42,149 bases of DNA from Candidatus Woesearchaeota archaeon (GCA_014729015.1 WJKR01000009.1:1-42149), one strand, 5' to 3'. Shown: positions 7,922-15,795, counted from the first letter of the stretch. The notes: generated by a model from the sequence alone, not told the origin. Numbers and translations: made by a program.

Positions 7922-7930
7922 TTTTTTTTT
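7922..7930 (+). terminator. T-run terminator after rpoK
   Basis: Nine consecutive T residues begin 4 nt after the rpoK stop, in the 10-nt gap between the convergent rpoK and redoxin genes. Poly-T on the non-template strand is the usual intrinsic termination signal in archaea. It is one of only two clear T-run terminators in this window. Confidence 0.6.
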
Positions 7931-8453
7931 ATCTTTTCCATTTGATGCTGCAGCCCAGCGGAGCAACCTTCTCTTTCTCCGGCTTTGCTCCTTTCAATGC
8001 CGCGTCGACCGCTTCGCGGACGTGCTCTTCGACGACGAGCTCTTCCTCTTTCCAGTTGTCGTCGATGGCGCCTTCGTACACGAGTTCTCGTTCCTTGTCG
8101 AACACGAATGTGTGCGGCGTGCACTCGGCGTTGTAGGCCTTGGCGACCTCTTGGGTGTGGTCGTGCAAGTAAGGAAACGCGAACTCCTTCGCTTCATGAG
8201 CTTTCTGCATGGCTTCGAAGCTGTCCTCTGGGTAGTGCTTGCTGTCGTTGCTGTTGATCATGACCACTTGCACTTTCCCTTTGTAGTCCGCTGCCAGCGC
8301 TTTGAGGCGGTCATCGTAGGCCTGCGCGTACGGGCAGTGGTTGCACGTGAACACGACGACCAGTACCGGGGCGTCGAAGAAGTCTTGCAGCTCGTACGTG
8401 TTGCCGTCGATGTTGGTCAGCGAGAAGTGGGGTGCTTTCGTTCCGATATCCAT
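7929..8453 (-). CDS. Thioredoxin-fold redoxin (AhpC/TSA-like)
   Basis: Thiol oxidoreductase or peroxiredoxin-like protein of 174 aa, apparently cytoplasmic because no signal peptide is seen. It starts MDIGTKAPHFSLTNIDG, a standard AhpC/TSA entry, and contains VVVFTCNHCPYAQAYDDRL, where the CNHCPYA motif replaces a classical CxxC. The cis-Pro region is AECTPHTFVFD, and the protein ends with the family-typical GCSIKWK. Many bacteria and archaea carry this type next to respiratory or stress genes. It is the second gene of an operon: its ATG lies 2 nt after the stop of the membrane-anchored regulator upstream. The exact substrate cannot be read from sequence. Confidence 0.85.
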   Translation of the reverse strand: MDIGTKAPHFSLTNIDGNTYELQDFFDAPVLVVVFTCNHCPYAQAYDDRLKALAADYKGKVQVVMINSNDSKHYPEDSFEAMQKAHEAKEFAFPYLHDHTQEVAKAYNAECTPHTFVFDKERELVYEGAIDDNWKEEELVVEEHVREAVDAALKGAKPEKEKVAPLGCSIKWKR

Positions 8454-8455
8454 GG

Positions 8456-9094
8456 CTAGCTCACCTTGTTGTACGTGATGATGTTGCCCCGCCCCTTTTT
8501 TATCTTTTTGATTTTGTTGCTCGCTTCGAGGCTGCTGAGGGCCAGGCTGATGGTCGCTTCTGCGTACGGGAATGCTTTCCTGATGTCCTTTTGCGTGGTC
8601 CGCTTGTGCTGTCTGATGAATCGTAGCAGCTTGGCTTCGAGGTCTCCCTCGTCGGCCGGCTGCTTCTTCCTGAGTTTGAGCGCGCCGAGGATAATGATGG
8701 TGATGCCGACGATGATGAGGATGACGTAGCGGGCGGTGTTGTCCTGTTCTGGTTCCAGCAGGTTGTCGAGTTCCGGCGCTTCGAACTCTTCTAATTGCTG
8801 GAACAGTATGAGGTCGTACGTGAATTCCCCTGTCTCGGGCACGGTGATGCTCGCTTGCGCCTGCTCCTCCAATCCTTGCGCTGACGTCTTGCTGACGCTA
8901 AGCAGGTACGAGCCGGCAGGTACTCGCAACGTGTACGTGCCGTCGGTGGCGACGACAGTCTGCGGCGGGAGGGTGTCGATCTGGACGACCGCTCCTGGCA
9001 CTGGTTGTAAGCTGTAATCGTAGACGGTGCCTGTGAGCGTGGCGGCGCTGCTGAGAGGGATGAGCAGCAAGACGAGGAGCGGCCAGTGTCTCAT
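8456..9094 (-). CDS. Membrane-anchored winged-helix protein with extracellular CarboxypepD-regulatory-like domain
   Basis: A 212-aa single-pass protein. Residues 1-18 form a signal sequence ending SSA. About residues 19-100 are a carboxypeptidase regulatory-like beta domain (LTGTVYDYSLQPVPGAVVQI ... TDGTYTLRVPAGSYLLSV). Residues about 122-142 are a transmembrane helix (YVILIIVGITIIILGAL). The cytoplasmic tail (about 150-212) looks like a winged helix (LLRFIRQHKRTTQKDIRKAF, ISLALSSLEASNKI, then a KKGRGN wing). The layout suggests an outside-in sensor or a surface-tethered DNA-binding protein; the ligand is unknown. A TATA-like box at 9115-9124 lies about 25 nt upstream of the ATG, so the message is probably leaderless. 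It shares an operon with the redoxin. Confidence 0.75.
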   Translation of the reverse strand: MRHWPLLVLLLIPLSSAATLTGTVYDYSLQPVPGAVVQIDTLPPQTVVATDGTYTLRVPAGSYLLSVSKTSAQGLEEQAQASITVPETGEFTYDLILFQQLEEFEAPELDNLLEPEQDNTARYVILIIVGITIIILGALKLRKKQPADEGDLEAKLLRFIRQHKRTTQKDIRKAFPYAEATISLALSSLEASNKIKKIKKGRGNIITYNKVS

Positions 9095-9223
9095 GGGATT
9101 GCTAGCGGGCGGCGGTTTAAAAAATTATGGTTCTGGGCAGGAAAGCTTCGTAAAGTTTCAGCAGCTATAATTCGGGTGTTTCAGCAGTTCTTGACGGCTG
9201 TTCTTTCGTTCTGCCTCAAGCAT

Positions 9224-9232
9224 GCTTATAAG
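9224..9232 (+). promoter_or_regulatory. TATA box upstream of mini-ORF and secreted Cys-repeat protein
   Basis: GCTTATAAG. Transcription would start near 9254-9257, exactly at the ATG of a 10-codon mini-ORF (9256) and about 30 nt before the main start. Confidence 0.5.
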
Positions 9233-9255
9233 GAAACAGTGATACTTTGTTCTTC

Positions 9256-9288
9256 ATGACAATCCTGAAAGGGAGGTATGAACAATGA
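9256..9288 (+). CDS. Leaderless 10-codon mini-ORF, stop overlaps downstream start
   Basis: ATG at 9256 sits at the predicted transcription start, 28 nt after the TATA box. The frame encodes MTILKGRYEQ and ends in TGA at 9286-9288, sharing ATGA with the start of the secreted protein at 9285. The Shine-Dalgarno GGAGGT of the main gene (9272-9277) lies inside it. The arrangement would let ribosomes loaded by leaderless initiation couple into the main gene. Translation is inferred from position only. Confidence 0.35.
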   Translation: MTILKGRYEQ

Positions 9289-11135
9289 AAAAAACGTATG
9301 CATTACTGGTGATGGCGCTCATGGCCATGAGTTTGGTACCGGGAGCCACCGCGGTGAACACCGATAACGCGCTTGTCTCGACGAACGCTGCCGACGCGTC
9401 GAACACTACCGTGACTTCAGGGGACGACGACACCCCTGCTCCTGTGCTGACGAACAATGGGGACAGCACGTTCTATGATGCCTGCGTGTCCCGCGTGCAC
9501 CAGGAGTTTCCTGCCGCCGATGACGACCGGGCGGTGAGGTTCTGCCGTAAGGTCGCAGGCACCGCGGCGGTCGCGAGGTGCAAGCAGTACGTCCGTGAAG
9601 AGTTCCCCCACGCAGCTGCGGGCAAGCCGCTGGCATTCTGCAACGCCGTGATGGGATTGGTGGTCGCCGCTGATGACACTGCAGAAGCGGTCACTGCGGT
9701 GAGTAGCACGAAGACCCATTATGAGCGCTGCAAGGAGGTCTTGCTGGATGAGTTCCCAGGCGCTGACGAGCAACGCGTCCACCGATTCTGCGGTTTGAAG
9801 ACCATGACGAGGAACACGTGTGTCCGGCACTTGCGCAGCGAGTTCCCGGACAAGGAAGACGCTAACATCGTCCGCACCTGCAACCAGATAACCACTGCGG
9901 TCGCTGCAGCAGCGATTGAGAGCAACGTTCCTTCGTTGACTGCTGAGCAACGAGCACGACTCGAAAAACTTGAGATTGCCGAGGTGCGCAAAATAGTTGC
10001 TAATCATCCGAAGATTGCGAGGAAGATTGCTGCGTTCACCAATGCAGAAGTCGAGAAGCTAGGGAAACTTGACCGTGCTCGCCTCAAAGTATACGCTGGG
10101 AAGACCCCTGAAGAGATCAAGGAGGCACTGAAAAAGGTGCATGTCACCAGGGTCAAGAAGGAGGAGGCTTTCCGCAAACGGGTCGTCTCTGAGGAGCGGC
10201 TGCGAGCAGCCGAGAAGAAGTACCATAATGCGGTGCGGCATTACAACGCTGCGAAGGACGATTTCGTAGAGCAGAAGCGAGCATGGGAAGAGGCGGTGGA
10301 AGCAGGCGATGAGGCGGCCGCGATCGAGCACGCAAAAGCGTACTTGGGCCACGCCGTGGACATGGTCATCGAGTCTTTGGAGAAAGTGAGGGCGAAGATC
10401 GAAGCAAACGATGACATGGCTGAAGAGGACGTCGCTGAAGCGCTCGCTGATATCGACGAGAAGATCAGCACGATGGCATCATTACAGGAAGAGCTCGAAG
10501 CCGCTGAGACCAAGGAAGCGGTCAAGGCGGTGGGGAAGAAGATTCTTGCTGCTTGGGAGCGCACCAAGCACCGGCTCCACGTGCACGCGGAGAAGGTGGT
10601 GCGATCGCAGGTCGGTGAGATCATGTCCCGCAGCGAAGTGCTAGAGCAGCACTTGGACCGCTTGTTGGCGAAGATGGAAGAAGGTGGCATAGACGTCAGT
10701 GACTACGATGGAAAACTCGAGCTTTTCAGTGAGAAGATAGCTGATGCCCGGGAGAAGTTCAAGGCGTCAGAGGACTTGTTTGAGCAGGCGAAAGACGAAT
10801 ATGACCGGGACGCCTTCCAACGATCGAAGGAGCTCGCCCGAGAAGCCCATGACTTGCTGAAAGAGGCTCACCAGATATTGGTGGAGCTCGTGAGGGACGT
10901 GAAACAAGCCGGCTTCGACGTCGATGACGACGAGGAATACGTGGAAGTCATCGAAGAGGATGAGGACGACGAAGCGGTCGTTTGCTGTATGGCGATGACT
11001 GCTGAGTGCTTGGCATGCGTTGCCGGAGAGGACGTCGAAGACTACTGTGCCGACCACCCTGAAACTGCTGGTTGCGACGAGTACGTCGAAGGCGAGGAAG
11101 AAGGTAACGATACCGGCGGGAACGAGACCGCGTAA
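9285..11135 (+). CDS. Secreted protein with four C-x6-EFP-x10-C repeats and long coiled coil
   Basis: Unrecognised 616-aa secreted protein. Residues 1-23 form a signal peptide (KKTYALLVMALMAMSLVPG, cleavage near ATA). Four units follow the exact pattern C-x6-EFP-x10-C, with cysteine pairs at 67/87, 99/119, 149/169 and 179/199; each pair could be one disulfide. Residues about 215-550 are charged helix, probably coiled coil (Lys/Glu/Ala-rich). The C-terminus is strongly acidic, with a second Cys cluster (CCMAMTAECLACV ... YCADHPETAGC) and an Asp/Glu/Gly/Asn-rich end. No transmembrane anchor is visible at the C-terminus. GGAGGT at 9272-9277 precedes the ATG by 7 nt. Function unknown; extracellular or envelope scaffold is an inference. 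Confidence 0.8.
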   Translation: MKKTYALLVMALMAMSLVPGATAVNTDNALVSTNAADASNTTVTSGDDDTPAPVLTNNGDSTFYDACVSRVHQEFPAADDDRAVRFCRKVAGTAAVARCKQYVREEFPHAAAGKPLAFCNAVMGLVVAADDTAEAVTAVSSTKTHYERCKEVLLDEFPGADEQRVHRFCGLKTMTRNTCVRHLRSEFPDKEDANIVRTCNQITTAVAAAAIESNVPSLTAEQRARLEKLEIAEVRKIVANHPKIARKIAAFTNAEVEKLGKLDRARLKVYAGKTPEEIKEALKKVHVTRVKKEEAFRKRVVSEERLRAAEKKYHNAVRHYNAAKDDFVEQKRAWEEAVEAGDEAAAIEHAKAYLGHAVDMVIESLEKVRAKIEANDDMAEEDVAEALADIDEKISTMASLQEELEAAETKEAVKAVGKKILAAWERTKHRLHVHAEKVVRSQVGEIMSRSEVLEQHLDRLLAKMEEGGIDVSDYDGKLELFSEKIADAREKFKASEDLFEQAKDEYDRDAFQRSKELAREAHDLLKEAHQILVELVRDVKQAGFDVDDDEEYVEVIEEDEDDEAVVCCMAMTAECLACVAGEDVEDYCADHPETAGCDEYVEGEEEGNDTGGNETA

Positions 11136-11190
11136 AGCGCAAAGCATTTATATGAAGATGATTTTGTGCGAAACCGTGAGGTGATTGTTC

Positions 11191-11397
11191 ATGCGCTACG
11201 CATTCCTGATGATTGTTGCCCTCTCATTGTTGTTGGCCGGCTGCGGCACCCTCGAGGAGATGCAGACGCCCAGCGACGCCTCGTCCTCTCCTGATGGGGT
11301 GGCGGGTGACGCCGTGGTCAACACATCTGTCGAGGATGACCTGGTCGGGGACGACCTTGACGACGCGTTGAGCGGCATCGACCTCGATGACTGGTGA
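11191..11397 (+). CDS. Small acidic lipoprotein
   Basis: A 68-aa putative lipoprotein with a hydrophobic signal sequence and a lipobox (LSLLLAGC), so the Cys near residue 18 would be lipidated. The remainder is low-complexity, rich in Asp, Ser and Gly, with a strongly acidic end (EDDLVGDDLDDALSGIDLDDW). The ATG at 11191 is preferred over the upstream in-frame TTG (11185) because GAGGTGA at 11178-11184 stands 6 nt before it. A TATA-like CATTTATATG (11145-11154) is upstream. It follows the large secreted protein on the same strand and may share its envelope role. No family recognised. Confidence 0.7.
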   Translation: MRYAFLMIVALSLLLAGCGTLEEMQTPSDASSSPDGVAGDAVVNTSVEDDLVGDDLDDALSGIDLDDW

Positions 11398-11399
11398 CC

Positions 11400-11408
11400 T
11401 TTTTTTTT
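11400..11408 (+). terminator. T-run terminator after lipoprotein gene
   Basis: Nine T residues begin 3 nt after the stop codon and are followed by more T-rich sequence, consistent with an archaeal intrinsic terminator. Confidence 0.55.
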
Positions 11409-11462
11409 CTTCTTTTCCTTCTTTAAATAACTATTATATACGATGAGCGTTTCCTCGGTGCC

Positions 11463-12530
11463 ATGGAGCCGGTAATCATTGACGGCAGCGAGGGCGAAGG
11501 GGGCGGTGCCATGCTCCGGCAGGCGCTGGGGCTCAGCATGCTCCTGGGCAAGCCGTTCGTTATGGAGAACATTCGCGTCGGCAGGAAGAACCCAGGGCTG
11601 TCCTGGCAGCACCTCACCGCCTTGAATGCGGCGCACCAGGCCTGCGACGCGCGGGTGGAAGGCAACCAGATAGGCTCGATGACGGTCTCTTTTGCCCCTG
11701 GCAAGTTGGAGAAGACGCGGTTGTCCTTGGATATCGGCACCGCCGGTTCTGTCACGTTGCTGCTCCAGGCGTTCTTGCTCCCGGCGTTGTTCTCCGGCCA
11801 AGAGTTCCGCCTCGCCGTCAAGGGCGGGACCGACGTGGCGTGGAGCATCCCCGCAGATTATTTCAGCAACGTGCTGTTGCCGCAGCTGAAGAAGTACGCG
11901 GACGCCTCGTTGCTTGTACGGAAGCGGGGGTTCTACCCGAAAGGCGGCGGCGAGGTCTTGTTCACGAGCAAAGGGAGGTATGCGTTCGGTGAAGGATTGC
12001 CCCGTATTGCTTTGCTGGAGCAAGGCGACGTGTTCAAGGTCGGCGGGCTGAGCTGTGCGTCATCATTCCTGCAGCCTTCCCGCGTCGCTGAGCGGCAGGC
12101 GAGCAGCGCTCGTCTTTCCTTGGCACGATTAGGCGTGCCCGTCGATGTCATGATGAACTATCTGCAGACCCTGAGTCCCGGAAGCTACCTCGTGCTGTGG
12201 GTGGTCTGCGGCGGCGAGGAAGGCTTGGACATGGAGAACCCGGTCTTGCTGGGCGCTTCTGCGCTCGGCGAGCGCTCGTTACGCGCCGAATCAGTGGGCG
12301 AAGCTGCGGCGAAGGACCTGCGGGAAACGCTGATGAGCGGCGCTGCGTGCGACGAGCACCTCGCCGACCAGCTGATACCGATCATGGCCTTGACCGGCGG
12401 AAAGCTGCGCACGAGCAAGATTTCTCGGCACGCCCGCAGCAACGTCTACGTGGCGGAACAATTCCTGGACGTGTTGTTCGTGGTGGATGAAGAACGGAAT
12501 ATCATCAGCTGCGAGCCCGCTTCCGCTTAG
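11463..12530 (+). CDS. rtcA: RNA 3'-terminal phosphate cyclase
   Basis: ATP-dependent enzyme converting RNA 3'-phosphate ends to 2',3'-cyclic phosphates via an adenylylated intermediate. The 355-aa length is typical. The N-terminus VIIDGSEGEGGGAMLRQALGLSML is the family signature, followed by RKNPGLSWQHLTAL, and GFYPKGGGEV is the second conserved block. A conserved His near the C-terminus (SKISRHARSN region) is a candidate for AMP attachment, but I did not map it. A TATA-like CTATTATATA (11431-11440) lies 26 nt upstream of the ATG, so the mRNA is leaderless. The stop interlocks with that of the convergent coiled-coil gene (TTAG, 12527-12530). Confidence 0.95.
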   Translation: MEPVIIDGSEGEGGGAMLRQALGLSMLLGKPFVMENIRVGRKNPGLSWQHLTALNAAHQACDARVEGNQIGSMTVSFAPGKLEKTRLSLDIGTAGSVTLLLQAFLLPALFSGQEFRLAVKGGTDVAWSIPADYFSNVLLPQLKKYADASLLVRKRGFYPKGGGEVLFTSKGRYAFGEGLPRIALLEQGDVFKVGGLSCASSFLQPSRVAERQASSARLSLARLGVPVDVMMNYLQTLSPGSYLVLWVVCGGEEGLDMENPVLLGASALGERSLRAESVGEAAAKDLRETLMSGAACDEHLADQLIPIMALTGGKLRTSKISRHARSNVYVAEQFLDVLFVVDEERNIISCEPASA

Positions 12531-14323
12531 CGTTCGAGCATGGCGAGGTGGAGGTCGGCGTAGAGCTCCCTGACAGCATCGTAGACCATGTCTTTTTCTT
12601 GGCCGGTGAGCTTTCCCTGCTCGTGCAGCCGCCGGAGCTCGTCGTAGAGCTGTTTCGCCTTGTCGAAATCCTTCTCCGCGATGGCTTTGGTGCAGTCGTC
12701 GATCTTCGTGACGATGTAGTGGTGCTCTTGCTCGAGCGCGGGTTTCGGGATGTCCTTGAACGAGATGTGGTCGGTCTTGATCTCCTTGAGCGCGTGCTGG
12801 AGGTATTTCTGGAAGCCCTCGTTGTCAATCTCGCGCTTCATCTTCTCGACCTCCGCCCGTTGGCTGCTGATGTCGTTGTCGACGGCGATGATCTTGTCCA
12901 CGGTGCCTTGGACGAGTTGCTCCCGTCGCTGCATGCGCTCCTCGTACGCCTTTTTCTCTGACTCGTACGCCTCCCGCTGTGCTTGCAGCGTGGCCATGCC
13001 GATGCGCAACTGCTCCTGCTCCTGCTCGAACTTCGCCCGCCCGTCCATGAGCGCTTGTTCGTCCGTCTTCTTCTTCTCGGCGAGGCCTGCTTCTCGCTGC
13101 TTGAGCTCTGCTTGTCGCTTGTCATAGGCCTCCTGCGCTTCTCGCTCCCGCCGGTCGAGGTCTCCCTCTCGTTGCGTGAGCTGTTGGACGACTCCTTCCT
13201 GCTCCTGGAGGAATGATTCCGCCGCTGCCTGTTGCTGCGCCAGCCGCTCTTCCTGCTCCTTGATATCCGCTGCCCAACTCTCCTGCTGTTCTCGGAGCCG
13301 AGCTTCTTGGTCTTTGAGCTCTTGCCGCACGCGCTTGAGCGCCTCTTCCCGCTCGGCGACCTGTTCCTCCTGGTGGTGGAGTTGGCGTACCTCCGCTGCG
13401 AGTGTCTCTCTGAGCTGGTGGTAGCGCTCGTCGAACGATTGCTGGTATGCCTGGAGCCCTTTGATGAGCTTTGCTTGGAGCTGCGGTGGGTTGAGCCTCG
13501 CCGACTGGCTTGCCCGCTGCGCGAGGTCGGCGATGCGCTGGACGAGCTCCTCCTTGTGCTCGGTGACGAGGTGCTGGTACGTCTCTTCGTCCATGAGCTC
13601 GAGCGCCTGCCGAAGGTCGTGGATGTTGCGGATGAGCGTCTCGTCCTTCTTGACGAGGAGCTTCTCGAGCGCTGCTGCGGTGGCGCCTTTGAGTGATGGC
13701 TGGCTGACCGCTGCATGGAGCTGGTCGAGTCTCGCCGACTGCTGCTGTTTGAGGTCTTCGAACTGCTGCTCCACTGGCGCTTCCTGCACATTCGCCACCG
13801 ACACGTCGTGGTCGAGCACCGCTCTGGTGCGCAGCGCTTGGTCAATCGTCTTGATGGCTGATTCCTTGTCCGCCGCTTCGCCGAGCTTGACGGCGAGGTC
13901 GGCGTCTGACAACTCGTGGTTCGTCCACGCCGTGAGGTCCTTCATTTGTTGGCGCTTCTTGAACTCCTCGGGCGTCATCGCGCCGACGGCTCGCTTAAGG
14001 TCGGCGAGCGTGAGCGCCTGCTTGCCGTCCGGCGTCTTGATGGCGACGGCCCGCTGCTTTTTGGTGAGCGATTGTTTCATGTCACCGAGTTGCCGCTCGA
14101 GGTCTGCCGAGCGCTTCCGCGCTCGGGGGCTGGCTTGCGCTTCGGTCTGCGCCTCGGCCGCTTCTTCGGGCAGCGGCTTCGGCATCTCCTTCTTGAGCTC
14201 TTCCTTGAGAAGCGAGACGTCTCGCCCTGAAGGTTTCTTCTTGCCGAAGAGCTTGCTGAACACCCCTGTCTTCTCGTCGCTTCCTCGTGGGAGAAGTGGC
14301 GGCCGTACTTCCTCATCGCTCAC
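12527..14323 (-). CDS. Cytoplasmic coiled-coil protein (598 aa)
   Basis: No family recognised. A basic Gly/Lys patch (VFSKLFGKKKPSGRD, about residues 21-35) is followed by a low-complexity Pro/Glu/Ala stretch. A long coiled coil covers roughly residues 230-500, extremely rich in Gln, Glu, Arg and Lys (repeated EEQERLAQQQ-type heptads). The C-terminal helical domain of about 80 residues has IDDCTKAIAEKDFDKAKQLYDELRRLHEQ, resembling tetratricopeptide-like or filament-associated helices. There is no signal peptide or membrane span. The start is GTG at 14323, supported by GAGGGTGA (complement of 14331-14337). A leaderless mini-ORF ends on this start (GTGA). A structural role is likely, but that is inference. 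Confidence 0.8.
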   Translation of the reverse strand: MSDEEVRPPLLPRGSDEKTGVFSKLFGKKKPSGRDVSLLKEELKKEMPKPLPEEAAEAQTEAQASPRARKRSADLERQLGDMKQSLTKKQRAVAIKTPDGKQALTLADLKRAVGAMTPEEFKKRQQMKDLTAWTNHELSDADLAVKLGEAADKESAIKTIDQALRTRAVLDHDVSVANVQEAPVEQQFEDLKQQQSARLDQLHAAVSQPSLKGATAAALEKLLVKKDETLIRNIHDLRQALELMDEETYQHLVTEHKEELVQRIADLAQRASQSARLNPPQLQAKLIKGLQAYQQSFDERYHQLRETLAAEVRQLHHQEEQVAEREEALKRVRQELKDQEARLREQQESWAADIKEQEERLAQQQAAAESFLQEQEGVVQQLTQREGDLDRREREAQEAYDKRQAELKQREAGLAEKKKTDEQALMDGRAKFEQEQEQLRIGMATLQAQREAYESEKKAYEERMQRREQLVQGTVDKIIAVDNDISSQRAEVEKMKREIDNEGFQKYLQHALKEIKTDHISFKDIPKPALEQEHHYIVTKIDDCTKAIAEKDFDKAKQLYDELRRLHEQGKLTGQEKDMVYDAVRELYADLHLAMLER

Positions 14324-14379
14324 GCATACTCACCCTCTTTTTTACCCTTTGCCTCTGCGGTGATGCGAGGGGCCGCCAT
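14320..14379 (-). CDS. 19-codon mini-ORF whose stop overlaps the coiled-coil gene start
   Basis: Begins at the ATG complementary to 14377-14379 and encodes a 19-residue peptide starting MAAPRITAEAK. It ends with TGA at 14322-14320, sharing GTGA with the GTG start at 14323. The main gene's Shine-Dalgarno lies within it. The start is 30-34 nt from the shared TATA box at 14406-14416. Translation is inferred only from placement. Confidence 0.3.
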   Translation of the reverse strand: MAAPRITAEAKGKKEGEYA

Positions 14380-14405
14380 ATAAAAATGTTTTGTTCCTGT
14401 CACAA

Positions 14406-14416
14406 GCTTTTTATAC
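14406..14416. promoter_or_regulatory. Single TATA element shared by divergent genes
   Basis: GCTTTTTATAC. On the plus strand it is about 26 nt from the ATG at 14438. On the minus strand, read as GTATAAAAAGC, it is the best TATA box for the gene starting at 14323 and its mini-ORF. A second minus-strand candidate lies at about 14378-14386. Confidence 0.45.
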
Positions 14417-14437
14417 TTCGTCCCTCTGGGTGGGGGT

Positions 14438-14815
14438 ATGGATGCGCAGCAGCAGGTGATGTATAAGCAGCTCGCCGCACAGGTCGCGCAGAGCGTGGAC
14501 CGCCTGGAACGGTTGGTGGATAACGTGGATGAGGCAGAGGTCGTCGTCCGGCGGACCAAGGCCCGGCAGCAAGAGTTCCAGAAGTCGTTCGCCGCGCAGG
14601 TCGCCGTCGAGGCAGTGCAGGTGGAGGGTGTCGACGCGTTGCTGCGTGAGGCGTTGCGGGAGACGGGCGAGGTCATGCTGCGTTTCCGGGAATTGGTGAA
14701 GTTGGACGCGTTGGACGTGTTGCGGGAGAAGGTCGATCGGTTCCCTTTCGAGTTCTTCGTGACCAAGGACGAGTTTTCCGCTATGCTTGCCGAGGCGTTG
14801 CGATTGCGGCTTTGA
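14438..14815 (+). CDS. Hypothetical helical protein (125 aa)
   Basis: Not recognised. Residues 1-100 are predicted helix with regular hydrophobic spacing (LAAQVAQSVDRLERLVDNVDEAEVVV), suggesting a helical bundle or coiled coil. A short aromatic patch FPFEFFVTKDEF precedes the C-terminal helix. No signal peptide, membrane segment or metal motif. Leaderless: the ATG is about 26 nt past a TATA box. Its 3' end overlaps the convergent DUF1385 gene by 35 nt. Divergent pairing with the coiled-coil gene suggests but does not prove a functional link. Confidence 0.65.
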   Translation: MDAQQQVMYKQLAAQVAQSVDRLERLVDNVDEAEVVVRRTKARQQEFQKSFAAQVAVEAVQVEGVDALLREALRETGEVMLRFRELVKLDALDVLREKVDRFPFEFFVTKDEFSAMLAEALRLRL

Positions 14816-15662
14816 GGCTCTTGATGGCGACGGCTGCTTGCGCCGCGTCGGGTTCCTTAGTAGTGAGCCGTTGGAGGAGGAGTCCGGGCACGAGCAATGG
14901 TCTCATGAGCGCCTTCTCATGATGCTTGCCACTCAGCTTGATGAGCTCGTAGCTGATGCCCGCGATGAGCGGCAGGAATGCCACTCGTAGGGCGAGTTTT
15001 GCCCAGAACCCTGTGTTGAGCGGGATGGCGAGGTAGACGATGATGCTGATGAGGAACACGAAGAGGATGAACGTCGTGCCGCAGCGGGGGTGGAACCTGC
15101 TGCTGGCCAGGACGTTCTTGACCGTGACTTTTTTCCCTGCTTCGTAGCAGTTGATACTCTTGTGCTCTGAGCCGTGGTATTGGAGCAGCCGGTAGACGTC
15201 CTTGAGGTGGCTGATCATCCAGATGTAACCGATGAGCAGCCCTATCTTGACGAACCCGTCGACGAGGTTGAACAGGACGTTGCCGCTCTGTGTCCGTTCT
15301 TGGAAGATGGTGGCGATGAACAGGGGCAGCAGTTTGAAGATCGCGATGCTGAGCACGATGGCGAAGAGGATAGTCAGGACGAGCTCCCACACGCTGAAGT
15401 CGCCCTCCTCTTCCAACGCTTGGTTGCTGCTCCAAATCGTGGCTTTCATGCCGATGATGATGATCTCGAACAGGTTGATGACACCCCTGATGAAGGGCCA
15501 TCCCAGGATGCGTAATCGTTCCGTCCAACTCGTGTACTGGTCCTTCTTGAGCTTGATCCTGTCGGTTGGCGTCCTGACCGCGATGGTGATGCGGTCATTG
15601 TTGCGCATCATTACACCTTCCATGACTGCTTGGCCCCCGACGGCGAGCGATTCTTCTGGCAT
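14781..15662 (-). CDS. DUF1385 family multispanning membrane protein (YqhQ-like)
   Basis: 293 aa. The N-terminus VGGQAVMEGVMMRNNDRITIAVR is the diagnostic DUF1385 block, followed by the RILGWPFIRGVINLFE segment and HGSEHKSINCYEAG ... SRFHPRCGTTFILFVF, where His, Cys and Glu residues could bind metal. Four or five hydrophobic spans are visible (about 105-130, 145-170, 205-230, 235-255). The biochemical function of this family is not known. TATA-like GTTTTAATAGG (15685-15695) on the minus strand puts the ATG at the expected start of a leaderless message. The 3' end overlaps the convergent 125-aa gene. Confidence 0.9.
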   Translation of the reverse strand: MPEESLAVGGQAVMEGVMMRNNDRITIAVRTPTDRIKLKKDQYTSWTERLRILGWPFIRGVINLFEIIIIGMKATIWSSNQALEEEGDFSVWELVLTILFAIVLSIAIFKLLPLFIATIFQERTQSGNVLFNLVDGFVKIGLLIGYIWMISHLKDVYRLLQYHGSEHKSINCYEAGKKVTVKNVLASSRFHPRCGTTFILFVFLISIIVYLAIPLNTGFWAKLALRVAFLPLIAGISYELIKLSGKHHEKALMRPLLVPGLLLQRLTTKEPDAAQAAVAIKSLKAAIATPRQA

Positions 15663-15722
15663 GGGAACCGTGAGGAAGCGGCGTGTTTTAATAGGTTGCG
15701 CTTTTCTGGCGATGACCAGTAA

Positions 15723-15732
15723 CTATTTAAAT
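15723..15732 (+). promoter_or_regulatory. TATA box of the DEAD-box helicase gene
   Basis: CTATTTAAAT. Transcription near 15755 leaves a leader of about 118 nt before the helicase ATG, long for this genome, where most leaders are absent. Confidence 0.5.
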
Positions 15733-15795
15733 GGTGGAGGTTTCTACTCTGCATACTCGGCTGGAACAGAAGTGTCACCGGACTCGTTCTGTTTC

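Noticed and set aside
12548..14363. Several long plus-strand frames antisense to the 598-aa coiled-coil gene
   Set aside because: Leu/Ser/Arg-biased shadow translations of a repetitive coiled-coil coding sequence, without start signals.
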